Assembly (NCBI RefSeq): GCF_029029525.1
Contig: NZ_JAKJSC010000001.1
Coordinates: forward strand, 806,001-870,000
DNA from: Labilibaculum sp. DW002
Lineage (GTDB): Bacteria; Bacteroidota; Bacteroidia; Bacteroidales; Marinifilaceae
Reading direction: 5' to 3'
DNA: 64,000 bases
Each line of letters starts with the position of its first letter. The first letter of the stretch is position 1. The notes under the pieces are model-generated. The model did no database searches. It was not told the DNA's origin and worked only from the letters and a program-made list of their open reading frames with translations. The position numbers and the translations under genes are program-made. Below, in pieces: positions 8,144-16,245 of the stretch.

Positions 8144-8239
8144 ATTTATTTCGTATTGTTGTGAATGGGCTTGCTATGAAGCGTAGTCTTGTGTTGCGCT
8201 CGGCAAGGCTATGATTTATAAACATTGTTGGCTAACTTA
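8144..8239 (-). repeat. imperfect intergenic palindrome, weak attC-like site
   Basis: The 96-bp gap holds a stem with GGGCTTGCTATGAAGCG and CGCTCGGCAAGGCTATG as partly complementary arms, and GTTGGCTAAC (8227-8236) at the 3' end of the neighbouring minus-strand gene. The matching end at 8697-8706 (GTTCCGACAG) is only weakly related, so the cassette reading is weaker here than at 3947, 9072 or 10249. Confidence 0.35.
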
Positions 8240-8677
8240 TTATAGGTAATTGAAGAATAGTTCAACAAACACGCCCAATACAACACTTAATATAGCAGCT
8301 ATATAAGATAAACGTTTTAATTTAAATGTGTTTGCAAATGCTAACCATAGACATAAGAGAGCACAAGTCGATAAAAATATTGTTCCGTATAAGGGTACTA
8401 TGCTGTTGAAAAGCCCTAATTGATTAAAAAGAGGATCTAGCAAAGCAGTAAATCCAAAAAAAGCTAAAGTGAAATTCGTTTTTTTATGACCTATAAAAAG
8501 GTAATAACTTGCAATTAATAGCTCAACACTTATTACTAAAGGACCAAATTGGTTATAGTATTCTCTTTTAAAATAAGCTTCGAATCCTTGCGGAAATTCG
8601 ATCTTTATTATAAATGCAACACTTAAAGCAAGTCCAATAATCAAAAGTAATAATGAAATAATTTTTCTTTTATTCAT
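8240..8677 (-). CDS. hypothetical integral membrane protein (four TM segments)
   Basis: 145 aa, almost entirely hydrophobic: segments near 5-26 (IISLLLLIIGLALSVAFII), 47-63 (LVISVELLIASYYLF), 68-114 (two passes) and 121-143 (LSYIAAILSVVLGVFVELFF). Charged residues occur only in short loops. No family recognised. The upstream region is copy B of the 148-bp direct repeat, the same kind of leader found before the unrelated membrane protein at 3938-4519. This suggests the two genes arrived or are controlled by the same mechanism. Confidence 0.7.
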   Translation of the reverse strand: MNKRKIISLLLLIIGLALSVAFIIKIEFPQGFEAYFKREYYNQFGPLVISVELLIASYYLFIGHKKTNFTLAFFGFTALLDPLFNQLGLFNSIVPLYGTIFLSTCALLCLWLAFANTFKLKRLSYIAAILSVVLGVFVELFFNYL

Positions 8678-8699
8678 AAGGCGTTTCTAATTGTTTGTT

Positions 8700-8847
8700 C
8701 CGACAGTTTGTCTAAATACTCATCAAACTGCTCAATTAAGTTTTAAATATAGCTGTTTTAAGGATACATAAAAATTGCTAAACGTTTAATTTCAAACTGA
8801 ATTAAGCTTCATATTTGGGCCAATTTCGCCTACTAGCGCATGCTTGT
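8700..8847. repeat. about 148-bp direct repeat, copy B
   Basis: Partner of 4540-4686, same orientation, with a 55-bp identical block (8755-8809). It starts CGACAGTTTGTCTAAA against GGCAGTTTGTCTAAA in copy A. Both copies end in CCTACTAGCG-GCTTGT-like sequence that runs into a small palindrome. The rest of the gap up to 9084 holds only the hairpin at 8984-9023. Confidence 0.8.
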
Positions 8848-8983
8848 CGCTAGTGATAGCCTGGGTAACAATAACCAATCAGGGAATTGTTCTGTTTTCT
8901 TCTTTAAACAGACAATTTGGTCTATTTAGCTCCATTTTAAGCCTGCAATAATTTAAGATTGAGAAAAATAAAGCTGAAACAAG

Positions 8984-9023
8984 AAGCTCTAAAATCTTGT
9001 TAATTCACATGATTTTAGAGCTT
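8984..9023 (-). terminator. hairpin, probable (bidirectional) terminator
   Basis: Perfect 13-bp stem AAGCTCTAAAATC / GATTTTAGAGCTT with a 14-nt loop, 62 bp past the stop of the minus-strand gene at 9085. Read on the minus strand it is followed by CTTGTTT; on the plus strand by TTAATG. Confidence 0.5.
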
Positions 9024-9084
9024 TTAATGTATTTTTGAGAAGAATTACTTGCTTGTGCAACGGTTATTTTTGTTAGGCACTGTT

Positions 9085-10110
9085 TTAATTATTCCAACTT
9101 TGCCACAATCCCATTTTAAGAAGAATCATTTGACGAGCTAATGATTGAACATTAAAAATATCATAGGGACTAATATGTTGAGTCAATTCGTTAAACTTAT
9201 GTGCTGCAATAAAATTCCTCAAGTAACTGGCATTATGTATTGCTTCTGGTAAGGTTAAAGTCTTATCTCTGACATCTTCTCCATAAATCACCCATTGAGA
9301 GTCAAATCCAAAGAATGGTTTCATTTCTTTCTCAATACATGTAGGCATTCCTCTGTAAACCCAGTCAAATGTCACATCCGTAGCGATACCAGAATCAACA
9401 AGTCTTTTGTTAATATTAGATAGAACTTTAGGATTCCATTCTCCAGTTTCATTATTTGTAAATCGTTTGTTCTTGGAACTTGAACGAATTTCCAATCCTA
9501 ATTCTTCAATTACTGAGAATGCGGATGTTATTGCAAAAGCTGCTGTTGTATGATAATTATGCTTGACGTCATAATGATCAAAGATTTGTCCAAACCTGGG
9601 ATTTACTGAACCAGGAGAACAAGAATTTAACTCTAAACTAACCCTATACTTCTCTATCGAATAAATAACAACTTTGTTGTTGTACGCTAAATTTGCTACT
9701 AAACAACCAAAACCAATATTCTCACAATACTTGAAATACTTACGAGTATGCTTATCTGAATAGTATTTATCATTCTCTTTTCTATACTCTTCAATAAGTC
9801 CAATCTTCCCAGTTAAACTAATGTCAGGATATGCTAATAATGTTCCACCCTTGATAATTGACAAAATATCTTCTGCTCTTTCTTCTGATTCACATTCAAT
9901 TATTAGTTCATTCTGTGGTATTTGATTTTTATTTACAGATTTTGCATCCTGTCCGAATTTATGATGAGAATATGATGAACCATCAATCGATTCCCAATAA
10001 CATGTAGTTGGTTCTGGAAGTAAGATTAGTTTAAAATTATCAACTGATAATTTATTTATCTTTCTAGAATCACTATGGTTGACAATTATATGTGTTCTGT
10101 ATCTCTTCAT
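9085..10110 (-). CDS. hypothetical protein, 341 aa, unknown family
   Basis: No signal peptide or TM segment, so probably cytosolic. Seen: a beta-rich N-terminal half (YRTHIIVNHSDS, NFKLILLPEP, NELIIECESEERAEDILSII) and a helical C-terminal half (HTTAAFAITSAFSVIEELGLEI, ASYLRNFIAAHKFNEL, VQSLARQMILLKMGLW). The C-terminal helices have some feel of HEPN-like or Abi-type domains, but the HEPN RxxxxH signature is not evident, so I assign no function. The gene is bracketed by GTTAGGCAC (9072-9080) and GGTGGCTAAC (10121-10130), inverted-repeat ends matching at 8 of 9 bases, and lies next to an AAA_13 ATPase in a separate cassette-like unit. Confidence 0.72.
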   Translation of the reverse strand: MKRYRTHIIVNHSDSRKINKLSVDNFKLILLPEPTTCYWESIDGSSYSHHKFGQDAKSVNKNQIPQNELIIECESEERAEDILSIIKGGTLLAYPDISLTGKIGLIEEYRKENDKYYSDKHTRKYFKYCENIGFGCLVANLAYNNKVVIYSIEKYRVSLELNSCSPGSVNPRFGQIFDHYDVKHNYHTTAAFAITSAFSVIEELGLEIRSSSKNKRFTNNETGEWNPKVLSNINKRLVDSGIATDVTFDWVYRGMPTCIEKEMKPFFGFDSQWVIYGEDVRDKTLTLPEAIHNASYLRNFIAAHKFNELTQHISPYDIFNVQSLARQMILLKMGLWQSWNN

Positions 10111-10121
10111 TAAAAAAAATG

Positions 10122-10257
10122 GTGGCTAACGGTTCGTGTATGTGGCATTGGGCATTTCAAACCACATCACTTCCAAGCTGCTAATATGTTTATTAAATAT
10201 TCACTTGTTTCAATTTGTTACTATCTGCCCAATGACATGTGACACATTGTTATAGCC
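10122..10257 (-). repeat. attC-like recombination site between the ATPase and the 341-aa protein genes
   Basis: Long imperfect stem: AACGGTTCGTGTATGTGG... (arm 10128-10154) against ...ACATGTGACACATTGTT (arm 10226-10251), with a perfect 9-bp inner part CATTGGGCA / TGCCCAATG. The ends are GTGGCTAAC (10122-10130) and GTTATAGCC (10249-10257), 2 bp from the ATPase stop codon. Bulged arms and GTTA-type ends are the attC plan. It could instead be one of the common Bacteroidota intergenic palindromes. Confidence 0.5.
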
Positions 10258-10258
10258 T

Positions 10259-12358
10259 TTAATTCTTTATCGTTTCAATATATTTTGCACACTCTTCGAT
10301 AATAAACGATGGTACTAAATCATATTCATTAGGATCTAGTTGACAGATAAATTCATTTTCAATATGATATGATTCATTTATGAATTTTCTTAAAACACTA
10401 GAAATTTCATTGGTTTGATTATCAAAGATTAACCTGAATATATTCATTTTCTCATAGTTATTTTGAGCTGATTCAAAAAGAACTATTAAATTTCCTGTGT
10501 CGGATAATAATGATAATGTATTTGGATAATCAAAGTCTGGTATATTGATTTTTATTTCAGCAATCCCACTTTCATAAGCTGATTCTTCTAATTTGTCATT
10601 ACCAATTTCTTTGCGTGTATCTTTCAACTCAGAAATTTCTCTTTTATGAAATAGGTTCGAGAGTACTTCATATTCATCTCCTAAATCATCAAGGATTTCA
10701 TAGTGGCGTCTCAAATATATTAGCTTAATTATATTTTCTGCTTCAGACGCAATTGCTTTTTTACAGATTTGAGTGAAAGTTAATAGACTCTGCCTCTTTA
10801 TATCTTTTTCATGAAGTGAACCTGCTGTTGTTGTAATAAATTTTGCATCAACAATATTTGAGAATTCTTTTAAAACCTTAACCGAATCAATTATTGGATC
10901 CAAATCGTGAGTTAGCATTATCACATTTTTGCTTTTAAGGCATTCTGAACTATCACCTCTAAACAACATGTGCATTATAGCATACTTCTTACTTTTATCA
11001 AAAGATGAAATAGGATCATCAAGTATTATTAAATCAGATTTTTTTGAAAGAGCTTCATACATAAACAAGACAAGAGCAAATGCATTTTTTTCACCAAAGC
11101 TTAGATGCTGTGAGCCTCCGTGTACGGCTGTATCTGAATCATTATGTTTTAATAAAAGTTTATAATTGCTTGCATCATCATCTGACAGAATAACTTTATA
11201 TTTATATCCTGCATTTTCTAGATAAGAATTAATTTTAATTTGGTGTTTTTCAATTAACTTTTTGACTAAATTTTGTTGTTGAATAATCTGTCCCTTTAAA
11301 AGACCAACTTTATCTAATACTGTATTGAGTGATGAATTTAAAGTATCGACTATAGATTCTGTCATATCGGATTTGAATCGGTCATATAATTCAATATTTA
11401 TTATAAAACCTTTTAGCTTTTCTTCAATATCATCTCCTTCTTTAAAACTTAAAAAAGATATGTTTTTAAGAGTTTTAAGCTTTTGAAGTAAATTGTCAAT
11501 TTGGTTCTTAACTTCAACTATATAATCTTCTTCCTCTTTCTCCAGACTCGATTGCTTCTCTGTAATTTGTGTTAATGTCTCTTTTGCACTTTGTGAGAAA
11601 TAATTACCAAGATTTTCTATGGCATCTAAAATAATATTAAAGTTTTTAATGACTGCCTTATTGTAAACTTGAGAAACAGTTTTAATTGTTTCTTTCTTGT
11701 CTATAGTAGGCGACGTGCAATAGGGGCAATCATCAGATATGTCGAGATATTCTTCACCTTTAATTTGCCAATCTAACCATTTAACACAGTTTTTATCCTT
11801 TATTAGTTTGGAATAGCCTTTCAAATTATCTGGAACGTGTTGAATTTGGTTTCCATCAATTAATCCCTTGAAAAGTGAAGATGATTTTGAAAGTCCCGTT
11901 TTTGTAGTTTTGAAGCTATCAGATAAACTTTGAAAATCATTGATAATCTGCTCTAATGCATGATTGTCTAAAAAAACTTTTTTAATTTCACTAAGCAATA
12001 TATTGATTTGCTCAGTAAACATTTGATATTCGGGCGTTTTTATGAAGATTTCATAACTATTAGAAATTAGTTCATCTTCTTTATATAAGAATTGATCTAA
12101 ATATTCTTCATTGAAAATTGATACACTTTTTATACTGTCAGGAATTTCAACTTCAGGTTTCAAAGTAGTATCTGTCCCAACTAACTTAAAAGGCATTAAT
12201 GAATTTAAGCCATCTGATTCTTCAATACTATATTTAATTGCTTTAGTAATAGTACTTTTTCCCGTACCATTGATACCAAACTTTATATTCAATTTTCCTG
12301 GCGTTATATTAATAGTACCATTATCAATATTATTGCAATTTCTTATAATAACTTCCAT
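10259..12358 (-). CDS. AAA_13-type ATPase with Rad50-like ABC head and CPYC hook-like motif (RloC/PrrC-related family)
   Basis: 699 aa. Walker A is GINGTGKST (residues 28-36), very close to the N-terminus. A long helical region follows, with CPYC at about 208-211. The ABC signature LSFGEKNAFALVLF is at about 418 and Walker B LIILDDPISSFD at about 440-452. The C-terminus FINESYHIENEFICQLDPNEYD is typical of the AAA_13 family (PF13166). These SMC/Rad50-like ATPases include RloC and PrrC, in which an anticodon-nuclease domain is fused. An intact nuclease triad cannot be confirmed here. The protein is probably a cytosolic nucleic-acid sensor, possibly defence. It is monocistronic, between two attC-like palindromes. 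Confidence 0.82.
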   Translation of the reverse strand: MEVIIRNCNNIDNGTINITPGKLNIKFGINGTGKSTITKAIKYSIEESDGLNSLMPFKLVGTDTTLKPEVEIPDSIKSVSIFNEEYLDQFLYKEDELISNSYEIFIKTPEYQMFTEQINILLSEIKKVFLDNHALEQIINDFQSLSDSFKTTKTGLSKSSSLFKGLIDGNQIQHVPDNLKGYSKLIKDKNCVKWLDWQIKGEEYLDISDDCPYCTSPTIDKKETIKTVSQVYNKAVIKNFNIILDAIENLGNYFSQSAKETLTQITEKQSSLEKEEEDYIVEVKNQIDNLLQKLKTLKNISFLSFKEGDDIEEKLKGFIINIELYDRFKSDMTESIVDTLNSSLNTVLDKVGLLKGQIIQQQNLVKKLIEKHQIKINSYLENAGYKYKVILSDDDASNYKLLLKHNDSDTAVHGGSQHLSFGEKNAFALVLFMYEALSKKSDLIILDDPISSFDKSKKYAIMHMLFRGDSSECLKSKNVIMLTHDLDPIIDSVKVLKEFSNIVDAKFITTTAGSLHEKDIKRQSLLTFTQICKKAIASEAENIIKLIYLRRHYEILDDLGDEYEVLSNLFHKREISELKDTRKEIGNDKLEESAYESGIAEIKINIPDFDYPNTLSLLSDTGNLIVLFESAQNNYEKMNIFRLIFDNQTNEISSVLRKFINESYHIENEFICQLDPNEYDLVPSFIIEECAKYIETIKN

Positions 12359-12385
12359 CTTAAGTATCGAATTTCAGTTTTTATT

Positions 12386-12497
12386 GGTTATAACGTATGT
12401 GTATATCGCATTAGTGCGCTTTACAACACCAAATAAGGTGGCTAAGTTGCACTAATGCATTTTCTGCTCTCGAATTTACGAAACAATATGTGGCTCA
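12386..12497 (-). repeat. attC-like palindrome upstream of the ATPase gene
   Basis: GGTTATAAC (12386-12394) matches, inverted, GTTATAGCC at the 3' end of the same gene (10249-10257) at 8 of 9 bases. Beyond it lie arms GCATTAGTGC (about 12408-12417) and GCACTAATGC (about 12449-12458), with an inner CACC/GGTG stem. The outer arm toward 12497 is poorly conserved. Confidence 0.45.
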
Positions 12498-12560
12498 CAA
12501 AAGAATTATCTTGTTAATTTAACAGGGTGTTATTAGGCGAGTAAATAAGGATACAATATT

Positions 12561-12736
12561 TCCGTTACATGCAAATAGGCTTCCGTAACAGAGCTACACC
12601 TTTCCGTAACACATCTTTTCCCTTCCGTAACATCATTTAAGCTTTCCGTTACATGATAATAGACTTCCGTAACCCGGCTATACCTTTCCGTTACAAGGAC
12701 AAGGCCTTCCGTAACACTATAAATCGCTTCCGTAAC
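12561..12736. repeat. nine phased octamers TCCGTAAC/TCCGTTAC at exact 21-bp spacing
   Basis: The octamers start at 12561, 12582, 12603, 12624, 12645, 12666, 12687, 12708 and 12729. Six read TCCGTAAC and three TCCGTTAC; most are preceded by T or CT. The 13 bases between are not conserved. Inverted or degenerate copies follow at 12758-12765 (GTTACGGA) and 12800-12807 (GTTACGGG). Twenty-one bp is two helical turns, so all sites would face one side of the DNA. It could be an iteron-like or operator array. Neither strand gives a convincing gene. Confidence 0.85.
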
Positions 12737-12807
12737 AATAAGGACACTCTATCTATTGTTACGGAAGAACTGAGATTGTGTACGGATACACAACTTGCTG
12801 TTACGGG

Positions 12808-13171
12808 TGAGATGAAATTCCGTACGGAATACTATGCTAATGTTACAAAACAAGTAGCTAAGCGAACAGATGAACAAATATTCGTATAGGAAAGCTTAGA
12901 CTCGCGTGCAAAATTCGGTATAATGGAAAGAACGAAAACCAGATCATATTTTATTGTAGAACGAATCTGCAATATGAACCCACAGAAGGATGTCTTTATA
13001 TTTTTAACTACATCTCGCCTAAGCATAAAGTTGAAAGCCATGCAATTTTTCAAACACAAATTTAAAATCCCCGTATTATCAATTCTAAACTCAATCCTTT
13101 TCTATCAATTAATAATTTAGTAGCTTTAATTAACTATCAATCAACAACTATTCATTACACACCTATAGAGA
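12808..13171. other. intergenic region upstream of the histidine kinase gene
   Basis: After the octamer array there is a palindrome TTCCGTACGGAA at about 12818-12829 and then AT-rich sequence up to the kinase ATG. Short open frames here have no recognisable product, codon support or ribosome site. The kinase promoter should be in this stretch but no clear box is seen. Confidence 0.45.
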
Positions 13172-14932
13172 ATGAATCGCATCACAACTAAAAAGAACAA
13201 TAATAATTTGAATTCATCATCCATTCGGAATGTATTTAAATACATTTCTCCGTTGGTTTTTATATTATCATTCCTGCTAATTTTCTCTATTATACTTCAT
13301 ACCACTTATCAAAATTCTAAAGAAGAACAGTCTAACGATATCAGTTTATTAACGGAACGAATTAGCAAAGGAATTGAGATTAAACTAAAAGGAAACCTTG
13401 ACTATTTAAACCTGCTTGCCAAGGAAAGGTCGGCTGGAGATTTATCTGAAAATGATTTTATTGCCAGAACAAGTAGTTTTTTAAAAGATCATCCTGAATT
13501 TATAAACATTACCTGGATCGACTCCAGTTTTGTTATAAGAACAGTTTGCCCCTTAGAAGGCAATGCTCATATTATAGGATTACCCATAGAACTGGCAGAG
13601 CCAAAATACGCTTCGCGAAAAGCCAGAAAAACAAAACGAAGCATTTACACGCAACCATTTGAAGCAATTCAATCAGCAAATTCTTTCGAAGTTTGGATTC
13701 CCATTTTCAACGAATCTGAATTTATCGGTTTATTTGCAGGCGTTTATTCATGTGATAATCTTCTTCTCAATTCCATTCCTAAGCAATCTTTTATCAATAC
13801 GCATGTGCAATTACTGGATAAGAATACCACAATTATCTCAGAGTTTCCAAAGCACAAAATTGAAAAAGATCATATTTCCATAGTGACACCACTTCCCTTT
13901 TTAGATAACGGAATGAAAATTCGCATTCTAATGGAAAATGTTCAGCCTTATAGTTGGACAATGATTATTCTTTCTGTTTTATCTCTAATCCTTGTTCTTG
14001 GCTTTGCATATAGCCTTTGGAAAGTGAATATGGAGAGTGAAATGCGGAAACAAATAGAAATCTCATTAACGAAAAATGAAAGAATTTTAAAACAGCGAAA
14101 CCAAAAATATTACGACTTAAATGAAAAGTTGATAAAGTCCAGTCAAGAATTAAAAAAAACGAATAAAAATCTTCAAAAAGAAAAGGATCGAGCGGAAGAA
14201 AGCGATCGTCTTAAAACTGCTTTTTTACAAAATATGAGTCATGAAATTAGAACTCCAATGAATGCCATAATCGGTTTTTCAGATCTCTTGAGTGATAATT
14301 TTGACAACAAAGCAAAATTGGAACGTTTTACCAAAATTATTAATCAACGTTGCGATGACCTTTTGCATATCATTAATGACCTGCTAGATATAGCCAAACT
14401 TGAATCAGGACAACTGCCTATCAACATCAATGCATACCCTTTAAACAGTCTTTGTGATGATCTTAACAATCTATTCGAAGATTTTGAAACACGAAATAAA
14501 AATAAAAACCTATCATTTCAATTTGAAATTCTTTCAGACCTATCACAACTTACTATTTTAACAGATCAGGCAAAACTGAAACAAATATTCGTTAATCTTC
14601 TTAGCAATGCTTGTAAATTTACGGACTCTGGGAAGATTAGAGGCACAATAAAAGTTGATAAAGGGAAAAATATAATTTTCCAAATAACTGACACAGGTAT
14701 TGGTATTCCAGAGGATAAGCAAGTGGCAATTTTCGATCGTTTTGTCCAAATAGAACATCCTTCCAATAAAAACATTGGCGGAACAGGAATAGGACTTTCA
14801 ATCGTAAAAGGACTCGTTGAACTTTTAGGAGGTGAAATTCATTTGGAATCCGAATTGGGAAAAGGCAGTACTTTTTCATTTTCCATTCCTGAGGTTTGCT
14901 TGCAAAATGTTAATACCGTAATAGAAAGTTAA
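13172..14932 (+). CDS. membrane sensor histidine kinase with extracytoplasmic CHASE/PAS-like domain
   Basis: 586 aa. TM1 is at about 27-48 and TM2 at about 266-287, enclosing a roughly 215-residue periplasmic domain with HPEFINITWIDSSF and FEVWIPIFNESEFIGLFAGVYS, a CHASE- or PAS-like pattern. A coiled coil (290-345) leads to the H box SHEIRTPMNAIIGF (phospho-acceptor His near 357), N box NLLSNACKF, G1 DTGIGIP, F box IFDRF and G2 GGTGIGLSIVKGL. The protein ends there, with no receiver domain, so it must pass phosphate to a separate regulator, and none is encoded nearby. An orphan kinase. The ligand is unknown. The 21-bp octamer array lies about 440 bp upstream. Confidence 0.92.
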   Translation: MNRITTKKNNNNLNSSSIRNVFKYISPLVFILSFLLIFSIILHTTYQNSKEEQSNDISLLTERISKGIEIKLKGNLDYLNLLAKERSAGDLSENDFIARTSSFLKDHPEFINITWIDSSFVIRTVCPLEGNAHIIGLPIELAEPKYASRKARKTKRSIYTQPFEAIQSANSFEVWIPIFNESEFIGLFAGVYSCDNLLLNSIPKQSFINTHVQLLDKNTTIISEFPKHKIEKDHISIVTPLPFLDNGMKIRILMENVQPYSWTMIILSVLSLILVLGFAYSLWKVNMESEMRKQIEISLTKNERILKQRNQKYYDLNEKLIKSSQELKKTNKNLQKEKDRAEESDRLKTAFLQNMSHEIRTPMNAIIGFSDLLSDNFDNKAKLERFTKIINQRCDDLLHIINDLLDIAKLESGQLPININAYPLNSLCDDLNNLFEDFETRNKNKNLSFQFEILSDLSQLTILTDQAKLKQIFVNLLSNACKFTDSGKIRGTIKVDKGKNIIFQITDTGIGIPEDKQVAIFDRFVQIEHPSNKNIGGTGIGLSIVKGLVELLGGEIHLESELGKGSTFSFSIPEVCLQNVNTVIES

Positions 14933-14960
14933 AATAGATCTTACACTTGTAAGTATCTAC

Positions 14961-14992
14961 AAAAAAAGACGCGAATCACATCGCGTCTTTTT
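14961..14992 (+). terminator. Rho-independent terminator after the histidine kinase
   Basis: Perfect stem AAAGACGCGA / TCGCGTCTTT with a 6-nt loop, A-run before and TTTTTCG after, 30 bp past the kinase stop codon. It can work in both directions. Confidence 0.85.
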
Positions 14993-15026
14993 CGTTTATA
15001 TTTTTTATTGCCTTTTTTTACCCCAT

Positions 15027-15115
15027 CCCGATAGCTATCGGGACCCTAAAGGGAATTGTTGGAGTATTTTGTTTATGGCTTACTGCTAACTGATCACTGT
15101 TTACTGATCACTGTT
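15027..15115. repeat. 16-bp palindrome and 14-bp tandem repeat
   Basis: CCCGATAGCTATCGGG (15027-15042) is a perfect palindrome of a kind seen often between Bacteroidota genes. At 15089-15115 ACTGATCACTGTT occurs twice with a 14-bp period. A related 14-bp tandem (TTCACTGATAACTG) is at 17199-17226. Confidence 0.6.
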
Positions 15116-15123
15116 ATCTGAAA

Positions 15124-16245
15124 CTATTTTCTTGGTCTAATCTGGCTAAAAGCAATGTTTAAAGCTTTCTGAAAATAGCGAATGCTTTTCAGTTCTTTGC
15201 TGTTTACCAATGCCAACGAAACACCTTCTTTACCAGCACGAGCAGTACGTCCACTTCGGTGCGTATAATATTCTTCCTTATCAGGCAACTGATAATGCAC
15301 TACGTACGACAAGCTATCAACATCGATACCTCTGGCTGCAATATCGGTAGCAACCAATACTCGTAGGCTTTCGTTTTTAAAAGCACGCATCACTTTGTCT
15401 CTCTCGATCTGCTTTAAATCGCCATGAATGGCATCGGCAGGAATATTTTTAGCAATTAACTGCTTGGCTAATGTTTGTGCAGCCGCTTTCGTTTTACAGA
15501 AAACAAGGCCTCTATTATCGCGCTCCGACTGTAAGAACTGAATTAGAATGTTCAATTTTTCGTTGTCCTCGCAAATCAAGAATTGATGCTGAATGTTTTT
15601 ATTCACCACATTTCTACCACTCACCTCAATTTTATGAGCACTTGGCGAAAAGTGTTTTTTAATCATCTTCATGATATCCTGAGGCATGGTAGCCGAAAAC
15701 AACCATTTGTTCTCAACACCTGTTACGTAATTCAAGATCTCATCTAACTGCGTTTTGAAACCCATGCTCAACATCTCATCGGCCTCATCTAAAATTACAG
15801 TCTTCACATAGGTCAAATCGACTGCTTTTCTTTTTACCAAATCGATTAAACGTCCTGGTGTAGCAACAATAATATGTGTTGGTCGGCGCAAAGCACTAAT
15901 TTGCTTTTCAATTCGCTCTCCTCCGTAAATCGATTCTGTAAAGATCTTATCAGAATATTTGGTGAATTTGAACAATTGTTTTGCAATTTGCTGTCCTAAT
16001 TCACGCGTAGGGCATAAAATTAATCCCTGAACCTTATCCACCTTAGGATTAATTCGGTGCAATAAAGGCAATCCGAAGGCAGCAGTTTTACCTGTACCTG
16101 TTTGTGCCTGTCCTATTAAATCGGTATTTCCGTTTAGAAGTACAGAAATTACTTCTGCTTGTATTTGAGTAGGTTTAACAATGCCAAGTTCATCTAAGCC
16201 CTTAACGATATCTTTGTTTATACCTAACTGTTTAAAATTTTCCAC
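15124..16245 (-). CDS. DEAD-box RNA helicase
   Basis: 373 aa with all core motifs in order: Q motif GIVKPTQIQAEVI, motif I AQTGTGKTAA, Ia PTRELGQQ, Ib TPGRLIDL, II DEADEM, III FSAT, IV GLVFCKTKAAAQ, V DIAARGIDVD and VI HRSGRTARAG. It ends soon after motif VI, lacking the long basic tail of RhlE or CshA-type enzymes, so it is a minimal core helicase. It unwinds short RNA duplexes with ATP, probably in ribosome assembly or mRNA turnover in the cytosol. It is monocistronic and convergent with the kinase gene. The family is certain; the specific RNA target is unknown. Confidence 0.94.
   Translation of the reverse strand: MENFKQLGINKDIVKGLDELGIVKPTQIQAEVISVLLNGNTDLIGQAQTGTGKTAAFGLPLLHRINPKVDKVQGLILCPTRELGQQIAKQLFKFTKYSDKIFTESIYGGERIEKQISALRRPTHIIVATPGRLIDLVKRKAVDLTYVKTVILDEADEMLSMGFKTQLDEILNYVTGVENKWLFSATMPQDIMKMIKKHFSPSAHKIEVSGRNVVNKNIQHQFLICEDNEKLNILIQFLQSERDNRGLVFCKTKAAAQTLAKQLIAKNIPADAIHGDLKQIERDKVMRAFKNESLRVLVATDIAARGIDVDSLSYVVHYQLPDKEEYYTHRSGRTARAGKEGVSLALVNSKELKSIRYFQKALNIAFSQIRPRK

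Noticed and set aside
12561-12736. CRISPR array
   Set aside because: Conserved part is only about 8-10 bp and spacers 11-13 bp, far shorter than any CRISPR repeat and spacer; no cas genes are present.
12653-12889. 78-aa plus-strand ORF with a 7-residue FRN repeat overlapping the octamer array
   Set aside because: The repeat is the translation of the 21-bp phased octamers. The frame has a stop codon within the array upstream (12638-12640), and no ribosome site or family supports it. A similar VTE-repeat frame on the minus strand lacks a start codon.
12923-13120. Plus-strand 65-aa ORF upstream of the histidine kinase
   Set aside because: No recognisable domain, signal or ribosome site; an opposite-strand ORF of similar size overlaps it, as expected by chance in AT-rich DNA.
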